Positions 25,245 through 33,000 of a stretch of DNA of 35,431 nucleotides are shown here, in pieces. A program made the translations under genes and the position numbers. Every line of letters begins with the position of its first letter. Positions within the stretch are counted from its first letter, which is position 1. This stretch comes from an uncultured Mycoplasmatota bacterium (GTDB lineage Bacteria; Bacillota_I; Bacilli_A; RF39; UBA660): contig USNG01000014.1 in assembly GCA_900556025.1 (NCBI GenBank), positions 1 through 35,431 of the forward strand, written 5' to 3'. A model generated the notes under the pieces. It made no database searches and was not told the DNA's origin. It worked only from the letters and a program-made list of their open reading frames with translations.

Positions 25245-26288
25245 ATGAAAGAAGAATTAGAAAAATTTATTTTAAGTGATTCAAAAGAACCATTTGATTA
25301 TATAGATGATGAAAGAGAATATTTTAATAAGAAGTATTTAAAGATTAATTACAATCATAGATTTGATATACTTTATAGTCAAAGATTATATAAAAATAAA
25401 ATGAATAATGACTCATTTAGTTTTGCAGGATTTTATGACAAAATAGATAAAGTTATATATAATGCTGATTATGATTTAAGAGATGTATTAAAAGATAAAG
25501 ATATTAAATTTGATGAAATCTGTAATTTAAAAAGAAAAATTTATAAAGATATGAATGAGTATATTAAAAATTATACAATAAATAATCAAGATGAATTAAG
25601 ACAACTTTATCATAATAGTTTTTATGATAATGAAAAATCTTTTTTTAGAAGAATAGAAGAAGATGTTGAAAGACATTTTATAACTACAGAAGATACTGTA
25701 ATTGAAATACCTTATTTTGCTGAAACTAGATATGATGCTAATTATGAATATGATAAAGTTTTACTAGAAGATTCAAATAGTATATATACAGATTATTTAG
25801 ATAATCCAGAACAAACTATTAAAGAAAAATCAAAAGTAATGTTAAACGAAGAAACAACAAAGAAAAGAATTGGTTTTATGTTAAATCATAATGAGTTTGA
25901 AAATAATTATCTATCAAAAATATTTGAAAATAAGAACAATGAATATGCTAGTTTATATAAAAATAAAGAATTATATAAAGCAATAAAAGATGTAGAAGCT
26001 CAAATGATTAATATAACAATTAACTATAATGGTGATGAACTTACTTTTAAATTTTCTAAATATACTTTTCAATGTGCATTAGAAAGAAATTATAAGAGCG
26101 AATGTAGTTATAACAAATCATATGAAAGTGTAGAAAAATTTCTTGAAGAACATAAAGAACAAGGCTATAAAAAAGAATTTGATTTTTTGAATATTACAAA
26201 GATAACTTATGGTAAAAATACTTTGTATGAAAAGCAAGAAGAAAAAGAGTTAGGAAATGATGAACATGAAATGGAGCTGGAATACTAA
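25245..26288 (+). CDS. Tailed accessory protein of unknown function, 347 residues
   Basis: Soluble, strongly charged (Asp/Glu/Lys/Tyr-rich). N-terminal region 'EPFDYIDDEREYFNKKYL'; middle region helical, with 'FFRRIEEDVERHFITTEDTV'; C-terminal region 'INITINYNGDELTFKFSKYT' followed by 'ECSYNKSYESVEKFLEEHKE', which looks like a small beta-alpha domain. It ends in the acidic tail HEMELEY. The family is not recognised; the composition and context fit the accessory proteins of Firmicute conjugative elements. The stop codon abuts the next ATG (TAAATG), and the tail codons supply the nearest GGAG, so the next gene is translationally coupled. Confidence 0.7.
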   Translation: MKEELEKFILSDSKEPFDYIDDEREYFNKKYLKINYNHRFDILYSQRLYKNKMNNDSFSFAGFYDKIDKVIYNADYDLRDVLKDKDIKFDEICNLKRKIYKDMNEYIKNYTINNQDELRQLYHNSFYDNEKSFFRRIEEDVERHFITTEDTVIEIPYFAETRYDANYEYDKVLLEDSNSIYTDYLDNPEQTIKEKSKVMLNEETTKKRIGFMLNHNEFENNYLSKIFENKNNEYASLYKNKELYKAIKDVEAQMINITINYNGDELTFKFSKYTFQCALERNYKSECSYNKSYESVEKFLEEHKEQGYKKEFDFLNITKITYGKNTLYEKQEEKELGNDEHEMELEY

Positions 26289-26678
26289 ATGAGAGAATAT
26301 GATTTGTTAATTAAAGAATATGATGAAAGAGTGCTGAGGGGAAAAGGCGAAAGTTTTGAAGAAGCTAGTTTAGAAATTGAAGATAAAATTAATAGCGGCG
26401 ATATTTATTTAGATCCAGTTAATTATAGCAGAGAGATAGTAAATTATAACAGTAAAAAAATAACTAAAAAAATAAAAATTGTTATTGAGTATGATCCAAT
26501 AACAAAGAAAAATTCTATTGAATGTGGAGATATTAAGTCCGAATATAGTTCTGGTAAAACAGTTCGTGATTTAGAAACTGATTTTATAAATTTTTGTGAA
26601 GTTCACATGGAGGATAGAGAAATAGAAGCTGATAAAGATTTAGAAAACGAATTAAATGAAGAAATGGAGATGATATAA
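26289..26678 (+). CDS. Tailed accessory protein of unknown function, 129 residues
   Basis: Very acidic. An N-terminal helix 'MREYDLLIKEYDERVLRGKG' precedes a central beta segment 'KKIKIVIEYDPITKKNSIEC' and an acidic C-terminal helix. It ends 'EEMEMI', a variant of the acidic tail without the final Tyr. The ATG directly follows the TAA of the upstream gene. The final codons contain the GGAG that serves the TTG start of the next gene. No family recognised. Confidence 0.65.
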   Translation: MREYDLLIKEYDERVLRGKGESFEEASLEIEDKINSGDIYLDPVNYSREIVNYNSKKITKKIKIVIEYDPITKKNSIECGDIKSEYSSGKTVRDLETDFINFCEVHMEDREIEADKDLENELNEEMEMI

Positions 26679-26679
26679 T

Positions 26680-27183
26680 TTGGAAAAACAATATGATGTC
26701 TTTTGTAAAATGAAACAAAAGGAAATGTCAAAGGCAATAAGTGATATGACTTATGAATATATTAATCCAGAAACAAACAGTCCGACATTAGTACCAGCTG
26801 CACATTATGATAAAATATTAGGCTTGGTAAAAGAACAATTTATAGATGTTGCAATGCAAAATGAATTTTTAAATATAGCATACGATCAATTAAAAAAATT
26901 AAAAACGCAAGATCCAAAATATTTTTATCAAGCACTTCTTTGTTTAGATATGAATATAAAACCTAATGATTTGAGAACGAACGAAAGACTTTCATTAACA
27001 CTTACCTATGACGCAATAGAAGATAAAGAAAACAATTCAAAGAAAGAATTTAATTTTTTAAATCAAGATATTTTAGATTTATTTATAAGTAATAGAGATA
27101 ATAAGCAACTTCATGCTGAAATGCTTCAACCAAAAGATAATGTAATTGAAGAAAATGAGGAGGAAATAGAGTTAGATTATTAA
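26680..27183 (+). CDS. Tailed accessory protein of unknown function, 167 residues
   Basis: TTG start at 26680, 1 base after the previous stop; GGAG of the previous gene's tail lies about 10 bases upstream. A mostly helical N-terminal part ('MKQKEMSKAISDMTYEYINP', 'FIDVAMQNEFLNIAYDQLKK') is followed by a short segment 'ERLSLTLTYDAIEDKENNSK', and the protein ends in the tail EENEEEIELDY. The tail DNA belongs to a near-identical repeat with 24532-24574 and to another with 34918-34947. Function unknown. Confidence 0.65.
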   Translation: MEKQYDVFCKMKQKEMSKAISDMTYEYINPETNSPTLVPAAHYDKILGLVKEQFIDVAMQNEFLNIAYDQLKKLKTQDPKYFYQALLCLDMNIKPNDLRTNERLSLTLTYDAIEDKENNSKKEFNFLNQDILDLFISNRDNKQLHAEMLQPKDNVIEENEEEIELDY

Positions 27184-27205
27184 GAAGAAAAGGAGAAAAA
27201 ATGAA
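27148..27205 (+). repeat. Tail-plus-ribosome-site repeat, copy 2
   Basis: The 3' part (27163-27205) matches 24532-24574 over 43 bases with one mismatch. The 5' part (27148-27170) is identical over 23 bases to 34918-34940. The sequence encodes the acidic tail EENEEEIELDY, the stop and the next gene's ribosome site, linking all three tail copies. Confidence 0.8.
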
Positions 27206-27395
27206 TAAACAATTACAAGCAAAAATAAATAAATTAGAAAGTTTAAAATCAAAAGAGATAGAAAAAAGAAATAAAATAAATGATGTGATTAATGATATGG
27301 ATAAACAGCTAAAAGTTCTATATGATTATCAAAAACAGCAAGAAAAGATTTATCAGCTTCAACAAGAATTAGATGGAAAAATTAAGGAACAATAA
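27201..27395 (+). CDS. DUF4315-like coiled-coil mini-protein
   Basis: 64 residues, AAAGGAG 6 bases before the ATG. It is entirely predicted as coiled coil with heptad Leu/Ile ('LQAKINKLESLKSKEIEKRN' ... 'LKVLYDYQKQQEKIYQLQQE'). Length, start pattern and position among ICE accessory genes resemble the DUF4315 family of short coiled-coil proteins from Firmicute conjugative elements. Its stop is followed directly by the next ATG, so the two are coupled. Probably an assembly or adaptor subunit; function not known. It lacks the acidic tail. Confidence 0.65.
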   Translation: MNKQLQAKINKLESLKSKEIEKRNKINDVINDMDKQLKVLYDYQKQQEKIYQLQQELDGKIKEQ

Positions 27396-28784
27396 ATGAA
27401 TAGAAGAATTTTTATTGATATGGATGGAACTTTAGCTAGGTGGAAAGAAGTATCAAAGACAGATGAATTATATGAGCAAGGTTATTATTATAACTTAGAG
27501 CCTAATCAAAAATTAATAGATGATATTAAAGAAATGATATGGAAGGGAGAAGATATTTATATTCTTTCTTCCTTTTTAAATGACAGTAAATATGCTTTAA
27601 ATGAAAAAAATCAATGGTTAGATAAATACTTACCTGATCTTGTAAAAGAAAAAAGAATCTTTGTTAAATATGGTGATAATAAGTCAGGTTATATAAAAGA
27701 TGGAATATCAAGTACAGATTATTTAATAGATGATTATACTAAGAACTTAATAGAATGGAAAGCATCTGGAGGTACAGGTATTAAATATTTAAATGGTATA
27801 AATCATACAAAAGGTACATGGAAAGGTTTAATGCTAGATGAAGCAAATGAAGAAAATAGTTTATTAAAATTGATAGATGGTTTTGAAACAAATAAAGATT
27901 CATTTAATAAAAAGTATTTAGAATTGAGAACTAAAACAAGTGATTTTTTATCTAAGACAAGAAGTTGTTCTACTAAAAAGGTAGGAGAATTTACTGAGTT
28001 ATTAAATGAAATTATAATGGAACAACAGCACTTATTAAATGATTATATTATAGATATAGAAAGTTCTTGGCAAAATAAATCTTCTAATGATTTATCCGTG
28101 CATTACAAGATAAGAAACAAAGAATCTAAATTGTTATTTGATGGTTATGCTATTATAAATAATAAAAAAGACTTATCAAAGGATGAAATTAAAGATGAAA
28201 TTTTACTATCTAATTTTCATGACAAAATAGATATTACAAGTATATCTAATGAATTAAGAAGTTTTATAGATTATGTTATTTCTATTGATCTTGATGTGGG
28301 AGTTAGGTTTTATGCTGATGATTTACTTAATTATTTTGATATGGATGAAAATGAATTAACGAATAAAATGGCTGATGTACAAAAAGAAGTAGAATCTTTG
28401 GGTATATCAGATTATTTAGATATTCATTATTCTAGTTTTGATAATAAAATTAATTATGTTGATGTATCGCCAAATATTATATATGAGTTTGAATATTCAA
28501 CGGCAAGTAATGAAATAAATATTGAAAGGACATTCAAATATATAATCAATGGAAAAGATGTAGTGTGTGATCTTAAATATGATAATAGATTGCATGGATT
28601 TGCTGTTTTAGGTTATATAGTTGATGAAAAAGATGTAAGCAAAGAAAATATATATAATGTACTTAGTAAAGAAGAATTATCAAAAATTCAAGGGTTATTA
28701 TTAAATGAAATAAACGAAATTTATGATAAAGAATTTTTAAATAATTCTTGTGATGAAAAAGATATAACTGATGATATGTATTAG
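27396..28784 (+). CDS. HAD-type 5'-nucleotidase fused to unknown domain, DITDDMY tail
   Basis: 462 residues. The N-terminal ~150 residues are a HAD phosphatase of the 5'(3')-deoxyribonucleotidase (NT5C) type: motif I 'FIDMDGTLARW' (residues 6-16), 'DIYILSSFL' as motif II region, and 'DYLIDDYTKNL' as the acidic motif IV. The C-terminal ~300 residues are a separate, unrecognised region with helical and beta parts ('FIDYVISIDLDVGVRFYADD', 'FKYIINGKDVVCDLKY'). It ends 'EKDITDDMY', the same heptapeptide as the PcfJ-like protein. A nucleotidase on a conjugative element could alter nucleotide pools in the recipient or counter nucleotide-based defences (inference). The DxDGT residues are intact, so catalysis is plausible. 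Confidence 0.75.
   Translation: MNRRIFIDMDGTLARWKEVSKTDELYEQGYYYNLEPNQKLIDDIKEMIWKGEDIYILSSFLNDSKYALNEKNQWLDKYLPDLVKEKRIFVKYGDNKSGYIKDGISSTDYLIDDYTKNLIEWKASGGTGIKYLNGINHTKGTWKGLMLDEANEENSLLKLIDGFETNKDSFNKKYLELRTKTSDFLSKTRSCSTKKVGEFTELLNEIIMEQQHLLNDYIIDIESSWQNKSSNDLSVHYKIRNKESKLLFDGYAIINNKKDLSKDEIKDEILLSNFHDKIDITSISNELRSFIDYVISIDLDVGVRFYADDLLNYFDMDENELTNKMADVQKEVESLGISDYLDIHYSSFDNKINYVDVSPNIIYEFEYSTASNEINIERTFKYIINGKDVVCDLKYDNRLHGFAVLGYIVDEKDVSKENIYNVLSKEELSKIQGLLLNEINEIYDKEFLNNSCDEKDITDDMY
28761..28784 (+). repeat. DITDDMY tail repeat, copy 2
   Basis: Second copy of the 24-base DITDDMY-stop sequence; two differences from 23437-23460. It terminates the HAD fusion protein. Confidence 0.7.
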
Positions 28785-28796
28785 AGAGGAGATTAT

Positions 28797-29684
28797 ATGA
28801 GAGTAACCAAATTAGCTGAAAATTTGAAAAATTATAATAATTCAATTTGGCATGGTGGTAAAGTCGCTACAATAGAATGTAATAAAGGAATATATAATAT
28901 TTATGCTAATGGAATTGTAAATTGTAATCTAATAGCTAAAAGAGTATTTATAGATGCTTACGGAAATATTTATGGTAAAGATGACATTATAGAAACAGTT
29001 AAAGATAAAAATAATAGTGGGGAATTTTTAAAAAGATTAGGTCATTATATAACAGATGATGAGCATTTAAAAAGAATATTAGAAGATAAAGACAAAAATT
29101 ATGAATTAGAAATAATTAATAATAATTGGTTAGAACTAGAGTATATTAACAATACTGGAGAAATTGAATATAGTGATGTAATACTTGACTTTGCTAATAT
29201 CACGGATGCAATAGATAATGTTTTGGAGCAATTAGAAAAAGAAAATGAAACAAATAAAAAGTTCATAATTTATTGCAGAATAGGAATGAGTAAGGATAAT
29301 CCTTATTCATGTGAATCACAAAAAAAGTATTGTATGAGTTATTTAAAAGGTGAATATAACATTAATGAAGAACAGGTAGAAGTATATATGGATGAAGGAT
29401 TTAGTGGAGTAGATCCTGATAGACCATGCTTTAAAATGATGCTAGAAAGGATAAAGGAAGGCAATGTAAAGCAAATAATAACACCATCTTTTTCTAGGAT
29501 GTGTAGAGATTTAGAAACTTCTTTTGTTTTTATAAAATTATTAGAAAAGTATAATGTAGATTTATATTCCATTAAAGAAAATTCTTCACTAAAAGATATA
29601 ATTTCTCTTTCGTTCAATAAATCTTTATTTGAAACATATCATCAAAACAAACAAAATGAAGAAAAGGAATTAGAATATGAGTAA
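28797..29684 (+). CDS. Tailed protein with degenerate serine-resolvase domain
   Basis: 295 residues, GAGGAG about 7 bases before the ATG. Residues 1-150 form an unrecognised domain ('KVATIECNKGIYNIYANGIV', 'LELEYINNTGEIEYSDVILD'). From about residue 155 the chain follows the serine-recombinase catalytic fold: 'FIIYCRIGMSKDNPYSCESQ', 'VEVYMDEGFSGVDPDRPCF', 'ITPSFSRMCRD'. The first Arg and the late Arg pair are kept, but the catalytic Ser after 'R-[VI]' is Gly; a Ser two residues later might or might not substitute. No C-terminal DNA-binding or recombinase domain follows; the protein ends in the acidic tail EKELEYE. So it is probably a DNA- or partner-binding derivative rather than an active integrase. 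The last 8 bases overlap the ArdC gene. Confidence 0.75.
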   Translation: MRVTKLAENLKNYNNSIWHGGKVATIECNKGIYNIYANGIVNCNLIAKRVFIDAYGNIYGKDDIIETVKDKNNSGEFLKRLGHYITDDEHLKRILEDKDKNYELEIINNNWLELEYINNTGEIEYSDVILDFANITDAIDNVLEQLEKENETNKKFIIYCRIGMSKDNPYSCESQKKYCMSYLKGEYNINEEQVEVYMDEGFSGVDPDRPCFKMMLERIKEGNVKQIITPSFSRMCRDLETSFVFIKLLEKYNVDLYSIKENSSLKDIISLSFNKSLFETYHQNKQNEEKELEYE

Positions 29685-30633
29685 ATACAATAAAGCTAGA
29701 GAAGAACTTGTTAATATGTATTTAAACAGTTTAGAAGAAGGAGAGATACCTTGGTATAAAACTTGGAATATTAAATCACCTTGTAATGTTGTGTCTAATA
29801 GAAATTATAGAGGAACTAATAATTTATTATTGTCTTATGTTGCAGTCAAAAGAGGTTATAGTGATAATCGTTGGTGTACATTTGACCAGCTAAAAAAGAA
29901 CAAATGGAAGTTTAAAGAAGATGCCAAAGGAAAAGGTGTCTGGGTAGAATATTGGACGCAATATAATGTGAAAGAAAAGAAAATATATTCATTTAATGCT
30001 TATGAGCAAATTATAAAAAATAATCCTGAAAGGAAAGAAGAGTTTAGGATAATAGATAGATGTACGGTAGTTTTTAATTGTGATTTGATAGATGGCGTTC
30101 CAAAACAAAAAGAAATGATTGAATATAATGATGTAAAATTATCTAACACTATTGATAATATAATTAAAAATATTGGTGTTAAGTATATAGAAGATAGTAG
30201 TGATCCATATTATAGTCCTTTAGAAGATAAAGTTGTAATTCCATATAAGAAATCTTTTACAAATGAATATTCATATCATGCAACTCAATTACATGAATTA
30301 GCACATTCAACAGGTCATGAATCAAGACTTAATAGAGATATAAAAAATAAATTTGGATCTGAAGAATATGCAAAAGAGGAACTTAGAGCAGAAATAAGTT
30401 CTTCTTTTTTAATTCAAAAATTTGGATTAGAGTATGATAAAAAACATTTAGAAGAACATAAAGGTTATATTCAAAACTGGATAAAAATTATTAAAGATAA
30501 ATCTTCAGAACTGCTAAAAGCAATATCTGATGCTGATAAAATTGTTAGTTATCTTGAAGAAAATTCAATAGATAAAAGCAAAGAATTAGTAAATGAAGAT
30601 TTGGATAAGGAGATGGAATTAGAATATGAATGA
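29677..30633 (+). CDS. ardC: ArdC-like antirestriction protein with acidic tail
   Basis: 318 residues. The N-terminal ArdC ssDNA-binding domain ('YNKAREELVNMYLNSLEEGE', 'IPWYKTWN', 'SNRNYRGTNNLLLSYVAVKR') is followed by a zinc-metallopeptidase-type domain with 'LHELAHSTGHESRLNRD'; HExxH is at about residues 206-210, and 'YAKEELRAEISSSFL' supplies the further conserved Glu region. ArdC of IncW plasmids protects incoming ssDNA from restriction and is known to be transported with DNA. The protein ends in KEMELEYE, the acidic tail shared with other genes here, which fits a translocation signal. The start overlaps the resolvase-like gene by 8 bases, with AAGGA in the upstream tail codons as ribosome site. 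Confidence 0.9.
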   Translation: MSKYNKAREELVNMYLNSLEEGEIPWYKTWNIKSPCNVVSNRNYRGTNNLLLSYVAVKRGYSDNRWCTFDQLKKNKWKFKEDAKGKGVWVEYWTQYNVKEKKIYSFNAYEQIIKNNPERKEEFRIIDRCTVVFNCDLIDGVPKQKEMIEYNDVKLSNTIDNIIKNIGVKYIEDSSDPYYSPLEDKVVIPYKKSFTNEYSYHATQLHELAHSTGHESRLNRDIKNKFGSEEYAKEELRAEISSSFLIQKFGLEYDKKHLEEHKGYIQNWIKIIKDKSSELLKAISDADKIVSYLEENSIDKSKELVNEDLDKEMELEYE

Positions 30634-31531
30634 AAGTCTAAATGTGTTTAGTAATATAAAAAATAAATTGACTTCTAATGAAATGCTAGAAGACTTTTTA
30701 TATTATTTAGGAATATCTAATATTAATGAAAATATTTCTAATGATGAAATGATAGATTTGATTGATTATTGCAAGACAGTAAGAAACAAAAATATAGATC
30801 CGTATGTAATAGCAAGAGATTTAACTTTAATAATATATAAATATAGAAATAGTATTACACTTGAAAATATAAAAAGGATTCCAAGTGATTCAATAGAATA
30901 TTACTATGAAAGTGGTAATATTTCAGAACTAGAGGATTATTTTGAAGATTATGAGGAAACATTAACTTCAACAAAAGATATAAAAGACGGAGTGTCTTAT
31001 ACGATAGCTCGTGTTGTAGAAAATGGTTATTGTGTAGAACTTCATTATAATAGCAATGATGGAGCAACTATTGAATATGGTACTAAATTAGCACATAATT
31101 ATTGGGAAAATGATATAGAAGAAATTGATTGGTTTAATACTAATTTGTCTGATGATTATATTTTAAGAAGACTTGATTGTTTATATGAAGACTATTTTTC
31201 TGATAAAGAATTAACTAATGAAAAATTAGAAGAATTAAACTTAATTTATAAAATTCTTCATAATCATAAAGTAGATGATATTACATTACATATTGATAGA
31301 TTTAATAATATAGTTGCTTATGATGATTGCAATTTTTGGTATGGTAAAGAGTTTTATGATTTTATGTTTAATGAATTATTTGTTTACAATAATGATAATC
31401 AAGTTGATTTAATTGAAAGTAAAGATTTAAAAAAGCTGAGTGGATATAAAAAGCAATATGAAGACTTAGATAATGTGAAAAATGAAACTCAGGCTAATAA
31501 AATAGTACAAGAAATGGAGATTGAAATCTAA
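30626..31531 (+). CDS. Tailed accessory protein of unknown function, 301 residues
   Basis: Very acidic and soluble. N-terminal helices 'SNIKNKLTSNEMLEDFLYYL', then 'YVIARDLTLIIYKYRNSITL', then a stretch 'YTIARVVENGYCVELHYNSN' plus 'NYWENDIEEIDWFNTN', and a last part 'KKLSGYKKQYEDLDNVKNET'. It ends in QEMEIEI, a variant of the tail. The start overlaps ArdC's TGA by 8 bases; AAGGAGATGG in the ArdC tail serves as ribosome site. It is the last gene before the oriT-like region and has no downstream start to serve, so its tail is not there to provide a ribosome site. Family unknown. Confidence 0.7.
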   Translation: MNESLNVFSNIKNKLTSNEMLEDFLYYLGISNINENISNDEMIDLIDYCKTVRNKNIDPYVIARDLTLIIYKYRNSITLENIKRIPSDSIEYYYESGNISELEDYFEDYEETLTSTKDIKDGVSYTIARVVENGYCVELHYNSNDGATIEYGTKLAHNYWENDIEEIDWFNTNLSDDYILRRLDCLYEDYFSDKELTNEKLEELNLIYKILHNHKVDDITLHIDRFNNIVAYDDCNFWYGKEFYDFMFNELFVYNNDNQVDLIESKDLKKLSGYKKQYEDLDNVKNETQANKIVQEMEIEI

Positions 31532-31555
31532 TGATAAAACTTAAATATTGTAAAT

Positions 31556-31648
31556 GATTTTTTAAAAAATCTACTAAACTGTCGGAGACTTTTAGCAGGT
31601 CTTAGGAGTATCTCCTAACAAGCAATAGGGTGTGCCAACACCATGCTT
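31556..31648. other. Candidate origin of transfer (oriT): cluster of inverted repeats
   Basis: The only gene-free stretch near the relaxase (31532-31709). It contains three perfect inverted repeats in 93 bases: GATTTTTTAAAAAATC (31556-31571); TTAGGAG/CTCCTAA (31602-31608, 31612-31618); and a two-part hairpin with outer arms AAGCA/TGCTT (31620-31624, 31644-31648) and inner arms GGTGT/ACACC (31629-31633, 31638-31642). The GC content is clearly above its surroundings. Placement directly upstream of HTH-like, MobC-like and MOBP relaxase genes is classic for oriT. I cannot fix the nick site. A structured leader RNA of the mobilisation operon is the main alternative. Confidence 0.55.
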
Positions 31649-31709
31649 GGTAGTTTATATATATATAGTCTGTAAGATACAATCTAAAATTAAGAAAGGA
31701 GCGATTAAA

Positions 31710-32261
31710 ATAAATTTATTTTTTGATAAATGGCAAGTAATGAAACAGTTAGAAGTATCAGAAAAAGAAATGAATATTGCAATTAAGAATATGGTTAGAA
31801 GACATCCTTTTGAAAATTGGATGTATGTTAGAAATGCAAGTAATAATCAAAAGACTACATATATATCAAATGAAGGAATAGAATGGTTAAAACAAGTGTA
31901 TTTTAATAGAAGTAAATTTTATTTAGATCTTGATATTTTATTTTTTGAAAATTTAGTTAAGATATTAGAAGAAAAAAACAATCTTCCTCATAAAAATAAA
32001 ATCTATGATGATATGAGTATAAAATCATTGATGACTTTATTTAATAAATCAAGAATTGCACTTGATACAGCAATTAGTAGAATGAATAAAAGAACAGGAA
32101 AAAATTATAAAGAAATTATTGATGATGAAGTAATAATTAAAAGTGATGGTGTTAAATGGTTGTATGAAAAATATTTTCGTTTAGCATATTTAGAAGAATT
32201 AGAAAATTATAAGTTAGAACTTGAAAGAAAATCTTATGACAGAGAAAAAATCAAGGCGTGA
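31710..32261 (+). CDS. oriT-proximal DNA-binding-like protein with internal duplication
   Basis: About 183 residues built from two diverged repeats. Repeat 1: 'VMKQLEVSEKEMNIAIKNMV' ... 'TYISNEGIEWLKQVYF'. Repeat 2: 'LMTLFNKSRIALDTAISRMN' ... 'VIIKSDGVKWLYEKYF'. Each looks like a HTH-type unit with a C-terminal 'G[IV].WL...YF' helix, so a DNA-binding role at the adjacent candidate oriT is likely (inference). The start is probably ATA 31710, 8 bases behind a full AAAGGAG (31695-31701). The first in-frame ATG (31740) has no ribosome site and would cut off residues aligned with repeat 2's beginning. An upstream in-frame ATG at 31632 would begin inside the hairpins and is rejected. The C-terminus overlaps the MobC-like start by 26 bases. 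Confidence 0.65.
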   Translation: MNLFFDKWQVMKQLEVSEKEMNIAIKNMVRRHPFENWMYVRNASNNQKTTYISNEGIEWLKQVYFNRSKFYLDLDILFFENLVKILEEKNNLPHKNKIYDDMSIKSLMTLFNKSRIALDTAISRMNKRTGKNYKEIIDDEVIIKSDGVKWLYEKYFRLAYLEELENYKLELERKSYDREKIKA

Positions 32262-33000
32262 AAAAATTAATATTATGCTAAATGAAGAAGAAAGAAAAAC
32301 TATAACAGAAAAAGCAATTAAATATGGTTATGGAAGTAAACTCGCCGAATATGTTAGAGATGCGTGTATTTATGAAAAATTATATGTTGAAGATGTAAAA
32401 GGAAAAACTGAGATTTGTAAAATAGTTAATGATCTTATTTTAGAAATAAGAAAAATTCAAACAATAGAAAGTAAAATATCTAAAAATATTACTATAACAA
32501 AATCAGATATAGAACTTATAAAAAATAATAATATAAAATTGAATGACTTGATAGATAATTTAATAAAAACAGTAATTAAAGTATTATCTACATCATCAAC
32601 ACAGAAATATCAAAAAAGGTTTAGATTAGTTGAAAAGTATAAAACAACTAATAAACATATAGATAATATTTTAAAAAAGGAATTTTGTTTAGTAATTCCT
32701 AGCACTCTATCATTTAATGACTATAAAATAGGATATTTAGTTATATTATTAGATACATCAAAAAGTGTTAAATTAGATTATGTAAATTATAATAGCATTT
32801 CGATAATGATAGATTCTCAAAGAGAATTAGCACTACAAAATAATTGCTATATTCTTTTTAAAAAGATAGATAATATTTTGTATTCATATTTAGCTCTTTA
32901 TAAAAAATCAAAAGACGAAGCAATGAGTTATATTGTAGGAAATAAAAACAATTCTTTATATGATTATGTAAATGATGTAGAAATTATATCTGATAAATAA
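32236..33000 (+). CDS. mobC: MobC-like mobilisation accessory protein
   Basis: 254 residues from ATG 32236 (an in-frame TTG lies at 32221; neither has a strong ribosome site, so coupling to the upstream gene is likely). The N-terminal ~50 residues look like a ribbon-helix-helix/MobC start: 'KINIMLNEEERKTITEKAIK', 'YGSKLAEYVRDACIYE'. Long helices with 'DLILEIRKIQTIESK' follow, as in MobC-type relaxosome proteins, and then an extra C-terminal domain (about 145-254) that I do not recognise. Its stop overlaps the relaxase ATG by 1 base (TAATG). MobC proteins bind oriT and help the relaxase open the DNA. The gene symbol reflects position and N-terminal resemblance only. Confidence 0.65.
   Translation: MTEKKSRREKINIMLNEEERKTITEKAIKYGYGSKLAEYVRDACIYEKLYVEDVKGKTEICKIVNDLILEIRKIQTIESKISKNITITKSDIELIKNNNIKLNDLIDNLIKTVIKVLSTSSTQKYQKRFRLVEKYKTTNKHIDNILKKEFCLVIPSTLSFNDYKIGYLVILLDTSKSVKLDYVNYNSISIMIDSQRELALQNNCYILFKKIDNILYSYLALYKKSKDEAMSYIVGNKNNSLYDYVNDVEIISDK

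Noticed and set aside
28797..29684. Site-specific integrase of the element
   Set aside because: Only a resolvase-type catalytic fold without the catalytic Ser and without recombinase or zinc-ribbon domains; the true integrase, if any, lies outside the window.
31556..31571. GATTTTTTAAAAAATC as a terminator
   Set aside because: An AT-only palindrome with one G-C pair and no separate U-tract; better counted with the inverted repeats of the oriT-like region.
31632..31709. N-terminal extension of the duplicated HTH-like protein from ATG 31632
   Set aside because: It starts inside the hairpin of the candidate oriT, has no ribosome site, and encodes a stretch unlike the rest of the protein.
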